32,119 nucleotides of DNA from Spirochaetales bacterium (GCA_003245835.1 QKCC01000201.1:1-32119), one strand, 5' to 3'. Shown: positions 8,460-16,228, numbered from the stretch's first letter. The notes: generated from the sequence alone by a model not told the origin. Translations and numbers: made by a program.

Positions 8460-9272
8460 TTATGCCTTGATTTTAAAAACTTCTCCCGACTTCGGAATAG
8501 TATATTCAAGACCGGAATTCATCAATTCTTTTTTTATATTACCGGGATCTTCCGTATTGAAATCAAACATTCCGAAATGGTGAGGCACTATCGTTCCGAT
8601 TCCGGCTGATTTACAGAGTTCCACAGCCTCAGTCAGCGTAAAATTTCCGGCTATCCCGCTGGAAGTCCTGAACTCATCACGGCCGTTAACAGGCAGAAGA
8701 GCCGCATCAACATGAAACTTTTTGAGCCCGTCGGCCAGGCCCTCGTACGGAACACAATCCCCGGAATGGTAGATCTTCAGTCCGGAAATCTCAATTAAAT
8801 AGCCCAGAAAAAGGCTGCGGCCCTGATCATCCGTTTCAAGCTTCTCATGCGCGGAAGCGAAGGCGGTAAATCTGAACCCTGAATTGCCGCTGTCATCGTA
8901 AACATCACCGGCATCCATGCCGATAAACCGGTCCGCCGGAACGCCTCGGTCAACCGCCTTCTGTTTCTCGGCGGCCGGGCATATAAACCTGCAGCCCGGG
9001 TTTGCTTTTGCAAGCGCCCGGAGGGTCGGCGGATCCATATGGTCCGTATGCGAATGCGTACAGAGAACAAACGACAAGCCAGCAATCTCTTCCGGGTTTA
9101 TAGGCGGATCCATCATCCTTTCATGCGGGAACAGGCCCCCCCTGTACTTCTCACGAAGTGAATCAGAAAGATAAGCATCAATTACTATCCGCGCAGATTC
9201 AAATTCAATAATAAACCCTGCCTGGCCAAGCCATGTCAGATTAAGCTCGGCGCCCGCGCCCTTTTCAGCCAT
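8460..9272 (-). CDS. UlaG-like metallo-beta-lactamase-fold hydrolase
   Basis: A 270-residue metallo-beta-lactamase-fold enzyme. The metal site is complete: THSHTDHMD (HxHxDH), a central His in ASAHE, HSGDCVPYEGL with the bridging Asp, and PHHFGMF. The segments LLPVNGRDEFR and GIAGNFTLTEAVELCKSAG resemble UlaG, the L-ascorbate-6-phosphate lactonase. A lactonase acting on a phosphorylated sugar lactone is therefore the best guess, which would fit a neighbouring isomerase and KDPG aldolase. The ATG overlaps the 3' end of the preceding dehydrogenase by 8 bases, so translation is coupled. Family is firm, lactonase activity is inference. Confidence 0.85.
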   Translation of the reverse strand: MAEKGAGAELNLTWLGQAGFIIEFESARIVIDAYLSDSLREKYRGGLFPHERMMDPPINPEEIAGLSFVLCTHSHTDHMDPPTLRALAKANPGCRFICPAAEKQKAVDRGVPADRFIGMDAGDVYDDSGNSGFRFTAFASAHEKLETDDQGRSLFLGYLIEISGLKIYHSGDCVPYEGLADGLKKFHVDAALLPVNGRDEFRTSSGIAGNFTLTEAVELCKSAGIGTIVPHHFGMFDFNTEDPGNIKKELMNSGLEYTIPKSGEVFKIKA

Positions 9273-10185
9273 TCAATACCTTCAGAATGTTATCAACCGC
9301 AGCCTGGGTAGCCCGATCGACACTCTCGGTTGTGAATCCGCCTATATGGGGGGTCGTAATAACCTTTTCATGCGCAATCAGCGCTGACGGCTTCGGAGGC
9401 TCTGTTTCAAAAACATCCGTTGCGTAACCGGACAGCTTTCCGCTCTCGAGCGCGGCCAGAACTGCAGCTTCATCGATAAGCCCTGCTCTGGCGGTGTTCA
9501 CAAGGTAGACACCGTCCTTCATTGAACTAAGCGCAGCCGCATCAATCAGGGGTTTTTCTCCGGGCGGGCAGTGCAGCGAAATCACATCCGCAGCAGCAAA
9601 GATCCGCTCGATCGATGAAAAACCGAAATCGTCTGAAGGGTTGAAGCCTCTGTCCGGGTACAGGTCATAAGCCATCACCTTCATATCGAGTCCGAGCGCC
9701 ATTTTGGATGTGTATTTTCCGATCTGCCCGCAGCCTATAATACCGAGAGTTCTGCCTTCGACCTCGATGCCGATCCGGCGATCCCAGCCCCCGGCTTTAA
9801 GCCTGTCCGAACTCCAGGGAACAGAACGCAGCCCCGACAGCATCAGCGTAATCGCAAGTTCGGCTACTCCCCTTGAATTGGCCCCTGCAGCCTTTTCAAC
9901 CTTTATTCCGAGTTCTTCGGCAACAGGCAGATCAACATTATCGATTCCGATTCCGTTTCGGCTTATAACTTTAAGCTTGGAACATTCCCTGAGAACCTTC
10001 CCGCTGACGGGTTCCACACCGGCAAGGTAGCCGACGCATTCCGGAAGAATTGCCAGCAGCTCATCCTCAGTCGGCTGCTTGCCTGGTACCGCGAACACAA
10101 CCTCGTATCCGGCCTTTCGCAGCCCCTCAAGCGCTGGATGGCCCTTACCCGAAAGCGATCTCGGTGTTACAAGAATCTTTTCCAT
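9265..10185 (-). CDS. D-2-hydroxyacid dehydrogenase (phosphoglycerate-dehydrogenase-like)
   Basis: A 306-residue NAD-dependent D-isomer-specific 2-hydroxyacid dehydrogenase. The NAD site is LGIIGCGQIGKYTSK, followed by Asp in AYDLYPD. The catalytic Arg lies in ISRNGIGIDNVDL, the Glu in VFETEPP, and the His in TTPHIGGFT. NTARAGLIDEAAVLAAL is the family signature. It lacks the C-terminal ACT or regulatory domain of full-length SerA. GGAGG lies before the ATG. Placed between the cupin isomerase (18 bases upstream) and the UlaG-like hydrolase (8-base overlap), it is more likely to interconvert a 2-keto and 2-hydroxy sugar acid than to serve serine synthesis, although phosphoglycerate cannot be excluded. 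Confidence 0.88.
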   Translation of the reverse strand: MEKILVTPRSLSGKGHPALEGLRKAGYEVVFAVPGKQPTEDELLAILPECVGYLAGVEPVSGKVLRECSKLKVISRNGIGIDNVDLPVAEELGIKVEKAAGANSRGVAELAITLMLSGLRSVPWSSDRLKAGGWDRRIGIEVEGRTLGIIGCGQIGKYTSKMALGLDMKVMAYDLYPDRGFNPSDDFGFSSIERIFAAADVISLHCPPGEKPLIDAAALSSMKDGVYLVNTARAGLIDEAAVLAALESGKLSGYATDVFETEPPKPSALIAHEKVITTPHIGGFTTESVDRATQAAVDNILKVLNG

Positions 10186-10203
10186 AATCTGAACCTCCGC
10201 CGG

Positions 10204-10785
10204 TCAGGACTGCCACTTCGGATTGTCTATAATCTCCGGTTTTCCGTTTCTTTCAACTATGAGCTTTCTGTAGCCCTTTGTTTCGATGGTACCGTAGTCA
10301 TGTCCTGCATGACCGGGAAAGGCATAAAAGGTTACAAGCGGTTCGCTGTCGGAGATGTTGATACTTCTGTGGGCATACCTTCCCGGAACATACAGAGCCT
10401 TTCCGGGTGTCAGTTCGACGGCTTCCCAGTCCCCCTCGGGGTTTTCCATCAACATGTATCCATGACCGCTCAGGCAGTAATATATCTCGGCAGTTTCCAG
10501 CACCGTATGAAAATGCCCCTTCGTCATATAGTATTCATCGCCGACTTTGCCGGGATAGGTAATCGAGGTCCCATAAGCAACCTCATTCGCGCTTTCAGGT
10601 ACTCCCGAATCATAAAACTCATATACAAGCGTATCTTCAGCCGCGAGCGCTTTTTCAAACGCAGCCTCATCGTAATACATCCCCTTCATCTGCGAAAGCT
10701 TCCGCTGAAGCGAGGCTTTAGTTTTAGACAACCCTGTCTTCATATCAAAATCGGTTACAACCGATTTCAGATTTTCCATACTCAT
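10204..10785 (-). CDS. pgiA: Cupin-type glucose-6-phosphate isomerase (archaeal type)
   Basis: A 193-residue cupin phosphoglucose isomerase (the GPI cupin family), unrelated to the usual PGI fold. Metal ligands are all in place: His91 and His93 in TKGHFH, Glu100 in TAEIYYCLSGHGYML, and His139 in GRYAHRSIN. They correspond to Pyrococcus His88, His90, Glu97 and His136 with a constant shift of 3. PGR at 135-137 and the Y..G.SI segment match phosphate and substrate contacts. AGGAG precedes the ATG. It is the first gene after a 425-bp hairpin-rich gap and heads the run to the KDPG aldolase. It should interconvert an aldose and ketose phosphate, though the sugar may not be glucose. Confidence 0.88.
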   Translation of the reverse strand: MSMENLKSVVTDFDMKTGLSKTKASLQRKLSQMKGMYYDEAAFEKALAAEDTLVYEFYDSGVPESANEVAYGTSITYPGKVGDEYYMTKGHFHTVLETAEIYYCLSGHGYMLMENPEGDWEAVELTPGKALYVPGRYAHRSINISDSEPLVTFYAFPGHAGHDYGTIETKGYRKLIVERNGKPEIIDNPKWQS

Positions 10786-11080
10786 ATTTTACTCCTATAT
10801 TGATTCCATGCCTGACAATTAAAAGGCAACTTCATTTTATCCCCACCATGGACTGCGAAGCAGCTCCCGCTGCACCATTTTAATGCCCGCCATGGAGGGC
10901 GGGTTAGCTGATAGAAGAAATAAAGTGCAACTTTATTCGCAAGCAGGTTAAATACCTCGCAGCTCTGCTTCACATCTTTCTTCAAAGGTATTAAACCTGC
11001 ATACAATCATTACCTTACAGAACCACCAGCCTCGGAGCTTGCTCCGGGGTTGGTGATATCTTCAGATAATCATCGGGCAG

Positions 11081-11127
11081 GGACTGCGAAGCAGCTCCCG
11101 CTGCACCATTTTAATGCCCGCCATGGA
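11081..11127. repeat. Copy 2 of 47-bp perfect direct repeat
   Basis: Identical over 47 bases to 10850-10896, starting GGACTGCGAAG and ending CCCGCCATGGA. The sequences diverge immediately on both sides, so the boundaries are sharp. The distance between copies is 231 bp. Confidence 0.9.
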
Positions 11128-11180
11128 TCCGGCGGGATAACATTGTGAAGATTATGAAGTTTTACTTCACAATCTTCGAA

Positions 11181-11210
11181 ACACTCCTGAACATGGAAGT
11201 TCAGGAGTGT
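11181..11210. terminator. Perfect 12-bp stem-loop after the MoaD-like gene
   Basis: ACACTCCTGAAC (11181-11192), loop ATGGAA, GTTCAGGAGTGT (11199-11210). It abuts the stop codon of the MoaD-like gene. There is no T-run on the minus strand, so it may be an mRNA-stabilising or Rho-type end, or part of the hairpin array, rather than an intrinsic terminator. Confidence 0.55.
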
Positions 11211-11477
11211 TCAGCCGCCTGAAATAGACGGCATTATTATCACCACATCTCCGTCGGCAAGCTTCCTGCCCATCTTTTCAGGATACTGGTTCCAGCCGTG
11301 ACCGTTCAGCAGGGTCATCATGCCCTTGGCGGGAACTTCTATCCCGTAGGCATCCTTCAGCCAGCCCGCAAGAAAATTCAGGTCGGCGCCGCTGTTGAAC
11401 TGAACATCCTCCCGCGCCTTCCCGGTTTTCTCGCTGAAATTGACAAGGTACTTGATTGTGACGGTAACGCCTTCCAC
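11211..11477 (-). CDS. MoaD/ThiS-family sulfur-carrier-like protein
   Basis: An 88-residue ubiquitin-fold protein ending SISGG, the C-terminal Gly-Gly needed for thiocarboxylate formation in MoaD and ThiS. LADGDVVIIMPSISGG is the usual MoaD ending. It starts at a GTG two bases after the stop of the aldehyde:ferredoxin oxidoreductase, so the two are co-translated. MoaD-like proteins supply dithiolene sulfur for the pterin cofactor, and a copy beside a tungsten/molybdenum oxidoreductase is a known arrangement. It therefore probably serves cofactor assembly for that enzyme, although a role as a dedicated small partner is possible. No clear Shine-Dalgarno sequence is seen, consistent with coupling. 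Confidence 0.85.
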   Translation of the reverse strand: MEGVTVTIKYLVNFSEKTGKAREDVQFNSGADLNFLAGWLKDAYGIEVPAKGMMTLLNGHGWNQYPEKMGRKLADGDVVIIMPSISGG

Positions 11478-11479
11478 AA

Positions 11480-13309
11480 TTACAGGCTCACTACCCCGGC
11501 AAGTCCGAAAGAGTCGACAGTCTCAGATTTAACAACACCGTCCTTGTCCCAGCCGCGGACATCATAGTAATCGTCAAGCATCCGGTTGTACATTTCCTCG
11601 GTCAGTCTCTGCCCCTTAATCGGCCCCGACGGAACTTCCTCTTTAAGGAACCTGTCCGGGAGCATATCGTCCTTCCGGGTCACACCTTCACGGTTCAGAA
11701 TAAGCCTTTCAAGCGTATATATTCTCGCACCGATTTCAATCAGCTCGGGCATAAAGTCATAGCCGGTCGCGGCCTTCATTGTGTCGCCTTTCGGGTTGGC
11801 CGAGAACTCCATTGAACCGCGAACAACCGTGCAGACGCCGAGACTGTCAACATAAGCCCTGTTGTCCTGAATCTCGGCAACAAGAGCGCCTTTGCCTTCA
11901 AGTGCGAACCGGTCGTATTTTCCGCTCTGCAGTTCATCCCTGATTGTCCACCCGCCGACGTTGTGACAGGCGCCGCGGCTCGAGGTACCGTAGGTCAGAC
12001 CGTTGCCGTAAAAGCCGCGCGAATCATAGGCAGCCGGGCTCATTCCCTTTACATGAACGACATACGACTTCCATTCCGGGTGTTTCTCGAGCACGCCGAG
12101 CGACCCTTCTGCAAACAGGTCAAAAATGCCCTCCCGGCTCGCAATCTTTTTCAGTCCTTCAATAAGCGCGTCCCCGCTGCCGAACTTAAGCTCGATACCG
12201 CAGGTATCTTCCTTCGTAATAAGTCCGCGTTCATAGAGTTCCATACCGAGGGCTATTATGTTTCCGCCGCTCATCGTATCGATTCCGATCTCGTCGCAAA
12301 GCTGGTTTGCAGCAACGACGGCCCCGAAATCATCGATTCCGCAGTTCGGCCCGAGCAGCCCGATTGATTCAAACTCAGTCCTTGCTTCGGCGCCCTTGTA
12401 TTTGCCCTCATAAACCTTCGCCATTGTTCCGCAGGCAACCGGGCATGCGGTACAGGCAACATTGCCCTTCAGGTATTTATTGTAAAGAGTCAGGTGGTCG
12501 ACCTTGTCGCCGCCCTCAAAATATGTCGTCTGAAAGTTGCGCGTGGGCATACAGCCCAATTCGTTGATAGCGCTTATATACTGGCTTGTTCCGTATTTTG
12601 TATGGTTCGGCCTTGTTTCACGAAGGATCGGAAACGCCTTCTTTCTGATTTCAAGAAGCTTCGCCGGATCAGAAGCCGGAATGGCCCCGGTTCCCTCGGT
12701 AACAATCGCCTTTACCTTCTTAGATGCAAAAACAGCACCTGCTCCGCCCCGTCCGAACGCGCGGTAGTCAACACAGACGTAGGAAATTTTCACCAGGTTC
12801 TCAGCCGCGGGACCGATTGTCAAAACAGAAGCGTGCTTGCTTCCGACCTTTTCCTTCAGCCCTTCAATCGTTTTATCGGTAGTCATTCCGACGTATTCCG
12901 ATGCATCCCTGAATTCAATTTTACCGTCATTGATGTAAAGGTAGGTCCAGTCGTCGCATTTGTCTTCAAGAATCAGCCCGTCAAAGCCCATCTTTTTCAG
13001 CATGATTCCCATTTTCCCGGATGAGTTTGAACACAGGTAGTGCCCCGTCTCAGGCGCCTTCGTGCTCAGCTGATATTTGGTCGGAGCCGGCAAAGTGAGT
13101 CCCGTAAGCGGACCCGCGAACAGGAATATTTTATTCTCTGCGTCAAACGGCTTCACGTCGGCGCCGATTTCTTCATAATAATATTTTGCGGCAAGCCCCC
13201 TGCCGCCGAGCAGTTTGTGATAGACATTTTCGTCTATAATTTCCGTACTTGTCTTTCTACTTTTCAGATTTACCCTGAGGATCTTTCCCAGGTATCCGCC
13301 ATTGAACAT
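11480..13309 (-). CDS. Aldehyde:ferredoxin oxidoreductase (tungsten/molybdenum AOR family)
   Basis: A 609-residue AOR-family enzyme of full length that oxidises an aldehyde to the acid with ferredoxin as acceptor, using a bis-pterin tungsten or molybdenum site and one [4Fe-4S] cluster. Cluster ligands are Cys286, Cys289 and Cys293 (CTACPVAC) and Cys493 (DSLGVC). Cofactor-binding segments include SSGKMG, GRGGAGAVFASK, and YDSRGFYGNGLTYGTSSRGACHN. I choose ATG 13309 because AGGAGG sits 5 bases before it and the protein then begins MFNGGYLGKILRVNL, the family start. The substrate is unknown: subfamilies act on simple aldehydes, formaldehyde or glyceraldehyde 3-phosphate. Company of a KDPG aldolase makes a sugar-derived aldehyde attractive. 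It heads the gene group and has its own promoter. Confidence 0.93.
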   Translation of the reverse strand: MFNGGYLGKILRVNLKSRKTSTEIIDENVYHKLLGGRGLAAKYYYEEIGADVKPFDAENKIFLFAGPLTGLTLPAPTKYQLSTKAPETGHYLCSNSSGKMGIMLKKMGFDGLILEDKCDDWTYLYINDGKIEFRDASEYVGMTTDKTIEGLKEKVGSKHASVLTIGPAAENLVKISYVCVDYRAFGRGGAGAVFASKKVKAIVTEGTGAIPASDPAKLLEIRKKAFPILRETRPNHTKYGTSQYISAINELGCMPTRNFQTTYFEGGDKVDHLTLYNKYLKGNVACTACPVACGTMAKVYEGKYKGAEARTEFESIGLLGPNCGIDDFGAVVAANQLCDEIGIDTMSGGNIIALGMELYERGLITKEDTCGIELKFGSGDALIEGLKKIASREGIFDLFAEGSLGVLEKHPEWKSYVVHVKGMSPAAYDSRGFYGNGLTYGTSSRGACHNVGGWTIRDELQSGKYDRFALEGKGALVAEIQDNRAYVDSLGVCTVVRGSMEFSANPKGDTMKAATGYDFMPELIEIGARIYTLERLILNREGVTRKDDMLPDRFLKEEVPSGPIKGQRLTEEMYNRMLDDYYDVRGWDKDGVVKSETVDSFGLAGVVSL

Positions 13310-13336
13310 GTTCTCCTCCTGTAACAATTCGCGCAT

Positions 13337-13358
13337 ATTATTGTTTGTTGTTATTTTC
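13337..13358 (-). promoter_or_regulatory. Putative DeoR-type operator in the AOR leader
   Basis: ATTATTGTTTGTTGTTATTTTC lies just downstream of the expected AOR transcription start. Almost the same sequence, with one inserted base and one or two substitutions, occurs at 19306-19328 between the DeoR gene and its divergent neighbour. ATTGTT-type direct repeats are plausible for DeoR-family regulators. Assignment to that regulator is inference. Confidence 0.45.
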
Positions 13359-13369
13359 CACCAAAAATT

Positions 13370-13415
13370 ATTGTATCACACAATGTTCTTTTGTCAATAT
13401 GTAATTACATTTAAA
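13370..13415 (-). promoter_or_regulatory. AOR promoter with ATGTAATTACAT palindrome
   Basis: On the minus strand TTGACA (13392-13397), 16 bases, TACAAT (13370-13375). Directly upstream of the -35 box is the perfect 12-bp palindrome ATGTAATTACAT (13399-13410) followed by an A/T-rich TTTAAA. The 24-bp block 13392-13415 recurs with a single change at 18396-18419 upstream of the shikimate-dehydrogenase-like gene. Such a shared block is expected of a common regulator; the GntR protein at 7035 is the first candidate. Confidence 0.75.
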
Positions 13416-13429
13416 AGATCGGGCGCCCC

Positions 13430-13680
13430 CTCCGGACCGGGCTATCCGCTCGAACGGCCTGCGGCCAGCAGTTTTAATTTAATCTTCAAAAGCGGCTGCA
13501 ATATTATTGTGCCCCTGAATCGTTTTAAAATTCCTCTTTGCAACATTTTTATTTGTCCCAAAGACCGCTTTCGAAAAGCTCAGTTATATGAAATATAGTT
13601 ACATTTGTAAATGTTCGATTGTAACTATATTTCATATGGCTGGCTGCGGCCGTAACCGCTGCTATCCCTGGCGCGGGTCA
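13430..13680. repeat. Palindromic intergenic element with nested 18-bp inverted repeat
   Basis: Non-coding DNA between AOR and lemA. The outer arms near 13453-13469 and 13638-13654 (ACGGCC.TGCGGCCAGC against GCTGGCTGCGGCCGT) pair with one mismatch and one bulge. They are bounded by GGGCTATCCGCTC on the left (13439-13451) and ACCGCTGCTATCCC on the right (13655-13668). Nested inside, ATATGAAATATAGTTACA (13586-13603) and its exact complement (13620-13637) flank a 16-base loop. The G+C-rich borders differ sharply from the A/T-rich interior. It looks like a non-autonomous repeat or a large structured element; from memory similar CTATCCGCTC...CCGCTGCTATCCC borders recur in other anaerobe genomes. 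Confidence 0.6.
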
Positions 13681-13766
13681 CAATCCGGTTAGCTTGCTGA
13701 CTAAATGTAATTTGTTATAAACCGGATAAATTATCTTCCTTATGCTCAGATGTCCTCCGGGCGTGA

Positions 13767-13786
13767 TATAATCATTAAAAAAGGAG
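13767..13786 (+). promoter_or_regulatory. lemA promoter -10 box and ribosome site
   Basis: TATAAT at 13767-13772, with AAGGAG at 13781-13786, 6 bases before the lemA ATG. No good -35 hexamer is seen at 16-18 bases, so an activator or extended -10 recognition is possible. The leader would be short. Confidence 0.55.
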
Positions 13787-13792
13787 TTTAAT

Positions 13793-14347
13793 ATGCTTAT
13801 CGGAGTAGTCATCATACTTGTTGTCATCGGCCTAATTGTCATCGCATTTATCGGCATCTACAACAGTTTTATCATTCTCAGAAACAAGGCTGAAGAAGCC
13901 TTCGCAACAATGGACGCATACCTGAAAAAACGATGGGACCTTATTCCGAACCTTGTCGAAACCGTAAAAGGCTATGCGGCGCATGAAAAAGACACCCTCG
14001 AGAAGGTAATTCAGGCACGCAATATGGCCATGAACTCAACCGGAGTTGCCGAGATGCAGGCAAATGAGAACGCCCTCACTGCAGGACTCAAGAGCCTTTT
14101 TGCGCTGAGCGAAGCATACCCCGATCTTAAGGCAAATACAAATTTCATCAACCTTCAGAACCAGCTGCAGGAAATTGAAAATGATATTCTGCAGTCAAGA
14201 AAGTATTATAACGCCGTTGTTAAAAATCTGAATACAAAGCGTGAACTCTTTCCGCAGTCGATTGTCGCAGGAATGATGAACCTCGAGAAAAAGGAATACT
14301 TCGAGATTGACGACACCGAACGCGGAAGCGTCAAAGTTTCATTTTAA
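13793..14347 (+). CDS. lemA: LemA-family membrane-anchored protein
   Basis: A 184-residue LemA protein: one N-terminal transmembrane helix (residues about 2-24), then a helical-bundle domain with the family segments NSFIILRNKAEEAFATMDAYLKKRWDLIPNLVETVKGYA and LQEIENDILQSRKYYNAVVKNLN. The function is unknown; LemA proteins usually occur next to a DUF2207-type membrane protein, as here, 12 bases downstream, suggesting a membrane complex. AAGGAG precedes the ATG. Confidence 0.95.
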   Translation: MLIGVVIILVVIGLIVIAFIGIYNSFIILRNKAEEAFATMDAYLKKRWDLIPNLVETVKGYAAHEKDTLEKVIQARNMAMNSTGVAEMQANENALTAGLKSLFALSEAYPDLKANTNFINLQNQLQEIENDILQSRKYYNAVVKNLNTKRELFPQSIVAGMMNLEKKEYFEIDDTERGSVKVSF

Positions 14348-14359
14348 GGAAGGCCGCAT

Positions 14360-16228
14360 ATGAAAAAAGATTATTTAATAATCGCAGCAGCAGTTCTGCT
14401 GCTGACAGCCCCGCTCTGCATTTTTGCCGACGAGTATTTCGTAATCGACAAGTACCGGGTCGACATGGATGTGATGGAAAACAATGTTTATAACATAACC
14501 GAAACAATAGACGTCAATTTCCTTACAGACCGTCACGGCATTTACCGCGAAATTCCGCTCCGTTTTGACGACAATCCTGTGATCATAAGCAACATTGCGG
14601 TGCCGGGGCACGAATTTACAACAGAAAAAAAGCGTGATGCCGCAACAATCCGGATCGGCTCGGCTGATTCCTATGTATCGGGAAAGGTCAGCTACACAAT
14701 TTCATATACCTACGATGTGGGGGCCGACAGGCTTCCCGAAATGGATGAATTCAACCAGAATATAATCGGTGATCAATGGGACACCACCATTGCCGAAGTT
14801 GAGTTCAGAATCAAAATGCCGAAATCATTCGATCCGGCCTATGTTAACTGCACGTCCGGCTATTACGGCGAGACCTCGAGCACCAATGTAAAATGGGAAG
14901 TGAGCGGAACCACAATTACCGGAAGGACGCTTTCTCCGCTGAGCAATTACCAGGCCCTGACTGTTGCACTGCCTCTTCCGGAGGGTTACTGGAAAGGAGC
15001 AGAACGCCACAAAGAGCCCGGCTGGCTTATCTTCACCATAATCGGCTACCCGCTTTATGTTCTCGTAATTATCCTCGCCTTTTATCTCTGGTACACAAAG
15101 GGCCGGGACAACAAGCTTTTTCCGGCTGTGGAATTCGGGCCGCCTGAATCGATGAACCCGGCTGAAATCGGGTACATTATCGACGGAAGGGTCGACAATA
15201 AAGACGTTACCTCGCTGATTATCTACTGGGCTGAAAAAGGGTACCTTGAAATAGAAGAAGAAACCAAAGGCAAGGCTGTGTTCAAACGCAAAACTCTTCA
15301 TATTACAAAACTTAAAGAACTTGATGCCGATTCAAAGGATTACGAAAGAACCCTGTTCAGCAAACTTTTTTCGCTGGGCAGCGGAACAACAGTATCGACC
15401 GAGGATCTAACCAATAAATTCTACTCAACAGTACTGACAGTCAAACAGGAAATAAAGAAAAGCTTTACACAAAACCCCGAACGGGCCATCTATGTTAAGA
15501 CAAACAAGGGACTCACAGCATTGACGGCGCTTTTTTCTGCGCTTCCGGTAATATCTGTCCTGATGGAGGGTTTCTATTCCTTTATGGGTGAGGGGCCGAT
15601 AGCAGTTGTGTTCGCAATACCTTTCAGCCTGTTTCTTATAATCCCGACATTCGTACTCAGTTCAGCTATTACCGCAGGCGAGACAAAAGGCGTCGCCGGA
15701 AAAATTATTTTCTTTGTGCTGTTCGGCGGTTTTTCACTCGTTTTCTTCGGTGTCTTCACCGTTTGGGCAGGCGGTGTCCCAATCTACAAATACGCCGCCG
15801 CCGTGCTGAGCGGTATCATCACGAGTATATTCATTACAATCATGTCGAAAAGGACGCCGTTCGGAGATCGCATCCTCGAAAAAACCCTCGGATTCAGGGA
15901 GTTTATAAAGGAAGCAGAGAAAGACCGGATAGAAGAAATGTTCGATTCAAACCCGTCCTTCTTTTACAGAATCCTGCCGTACGCAATGGTTATGAATCTG
16001 AGCGATAAATGGTCGTCCCACTTCGAGGGCATGGCGGTTCAGCCGCCGAACTGGTACCGCGGCTACAGGTATTCGACCTTCAACGCCGCCGCATTTACAG
16101 GCACACTGAACAGCAGCTTCGGAACCTTGAACAGCTCCATGAATTCTTCGCCCTCGTCGGGCGGCAGCTCATCCGGCGGAGGTTTTTCGGGCGGAGGTTC
16201 CGGGGGCGGCGGGGGCGGAAGCTGGTAG
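14360..16228 (+). CDS. DUF2207-family membrane protein with glycine-rich tail
   Basis: A 622-residue exported and membrane-embedded protein. A signal peptide covers residues 1-23 (hydrophobic core, ending IFADEYF). An extracytoplasmic beta-rich DUF2207 domain spans about 25-215 (YNITETIDVNF; DRHGIYREIPLRF). One transmembrane helix follows near 222-245 (WLIFTIIGYPLYVLVIILAF), then a cytoplasmic domain, a cluster of three or four helices between about 375 and 490, and a tail of Gly/Ser repeats ending GGGSW. The tail and layout are standard for the family. It forms a two-gene unit with lemA; its role is not known. GGAAGG precedes the ATG. Confidence 0.93.
   Translation: MKKDYLIIAAAVLLLTAPLCIFADEYFVIDKYRVDMDVMENNVYNITETIDVNFLTDRHGIYREIPLRFDDNPVIISNIAVPGHEFTTEKKRDAATIRIGSADSYVSGKVSYTISYTYDVGADRLPEMDEFNQNIIGDQWDTTIAEVEFRIKMPKSFDPAYVNCTSGYYGETSSTNVKWEVSGTTITGRTLSPLSNYQALTVALPLPEGYWKGAERHKEPGWLIFTIIGYPLYVLVIILAFYLWYTKGRDNKLFPAVEFGPPESMNPAEIGYIIDGRVDNKDVTSLIIYWAEKGYLEIEEETKGKAVFKRKTLHITKLKELDADSKDYERTLFSKLFSLGSGTTVSTEDLTNKFYSTVLTVKQEIKKSFTQNPERAIYVKTNKGLTALTALFSALPVISVLMEGFYSFMGEGPIAVVFAIPFSLFLIIPTFVLSSAITAGETKGVAGKIIFFVLFGGFSLVFFGVFTVWAGGVPIYKYAAAVLSGIITSIFITIMSKRTPFGDRILEKTLGFREFIKEAEKDRIEEMFDSNPSFFYRILPYAMVMNLSDKWSSHFEGMAVQPPNWYRGYRYSTFNAAAFTGTLNSSFGTLNSSMNSSPSSGGSSSGGGFSGGGSGGGGGGSW

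Larger units (their letters stand above)
10786..11210. repeat. Hairpin-rich intergenic array with 47-bp direct repeat
   Basis: A 425-bp non-coding gap inside the minus-strand gene group. A 47-bp sequence is present twice without a mismatch (10850-10896 and 11081-11127); each copy contains GCAGC-TCCC-GCTGC and runs into a CCCGCC/GGCGGG hairpin whose loop differs between copies. Between and beyond are further inverted repeats: 10919-10937 (8-bp stem, 3-base loop), 10943-10957 with 10986-11000 (15 bp, one mismatch), 11024-11055, and 11147-11177 (14 bp, one mismatch). The only long frame across it (10782-11006) is made of these repeats and is not a gene. The array could be a mosaic of palindromic repeats or a structured operon-internal RNA. 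Confidence 0.85.

Noticed and set aside
10782..11006. 74-codon minus-strand open frame in the gap before the cupin PGI gene
   Set aside because: It consists of the inverted and direct repeats of the hairpin array, has no family resemblance, and its frame includes the ribosome site of the next gene.
10850..11127. 47-bp repeat pair considered as a minimal CRISPR
   Set aside because: Only two copies 231 bp apart, a repeat longer than usual, hairpins in the spacer and no cas genes.
13430..13680. tRNA or known riboswitch in the palindromic element before lemA
   Set aside because: No cloverleaf, T-loop or recognised aptamer core could be found; the symmetry is that of simple inverted repeats.
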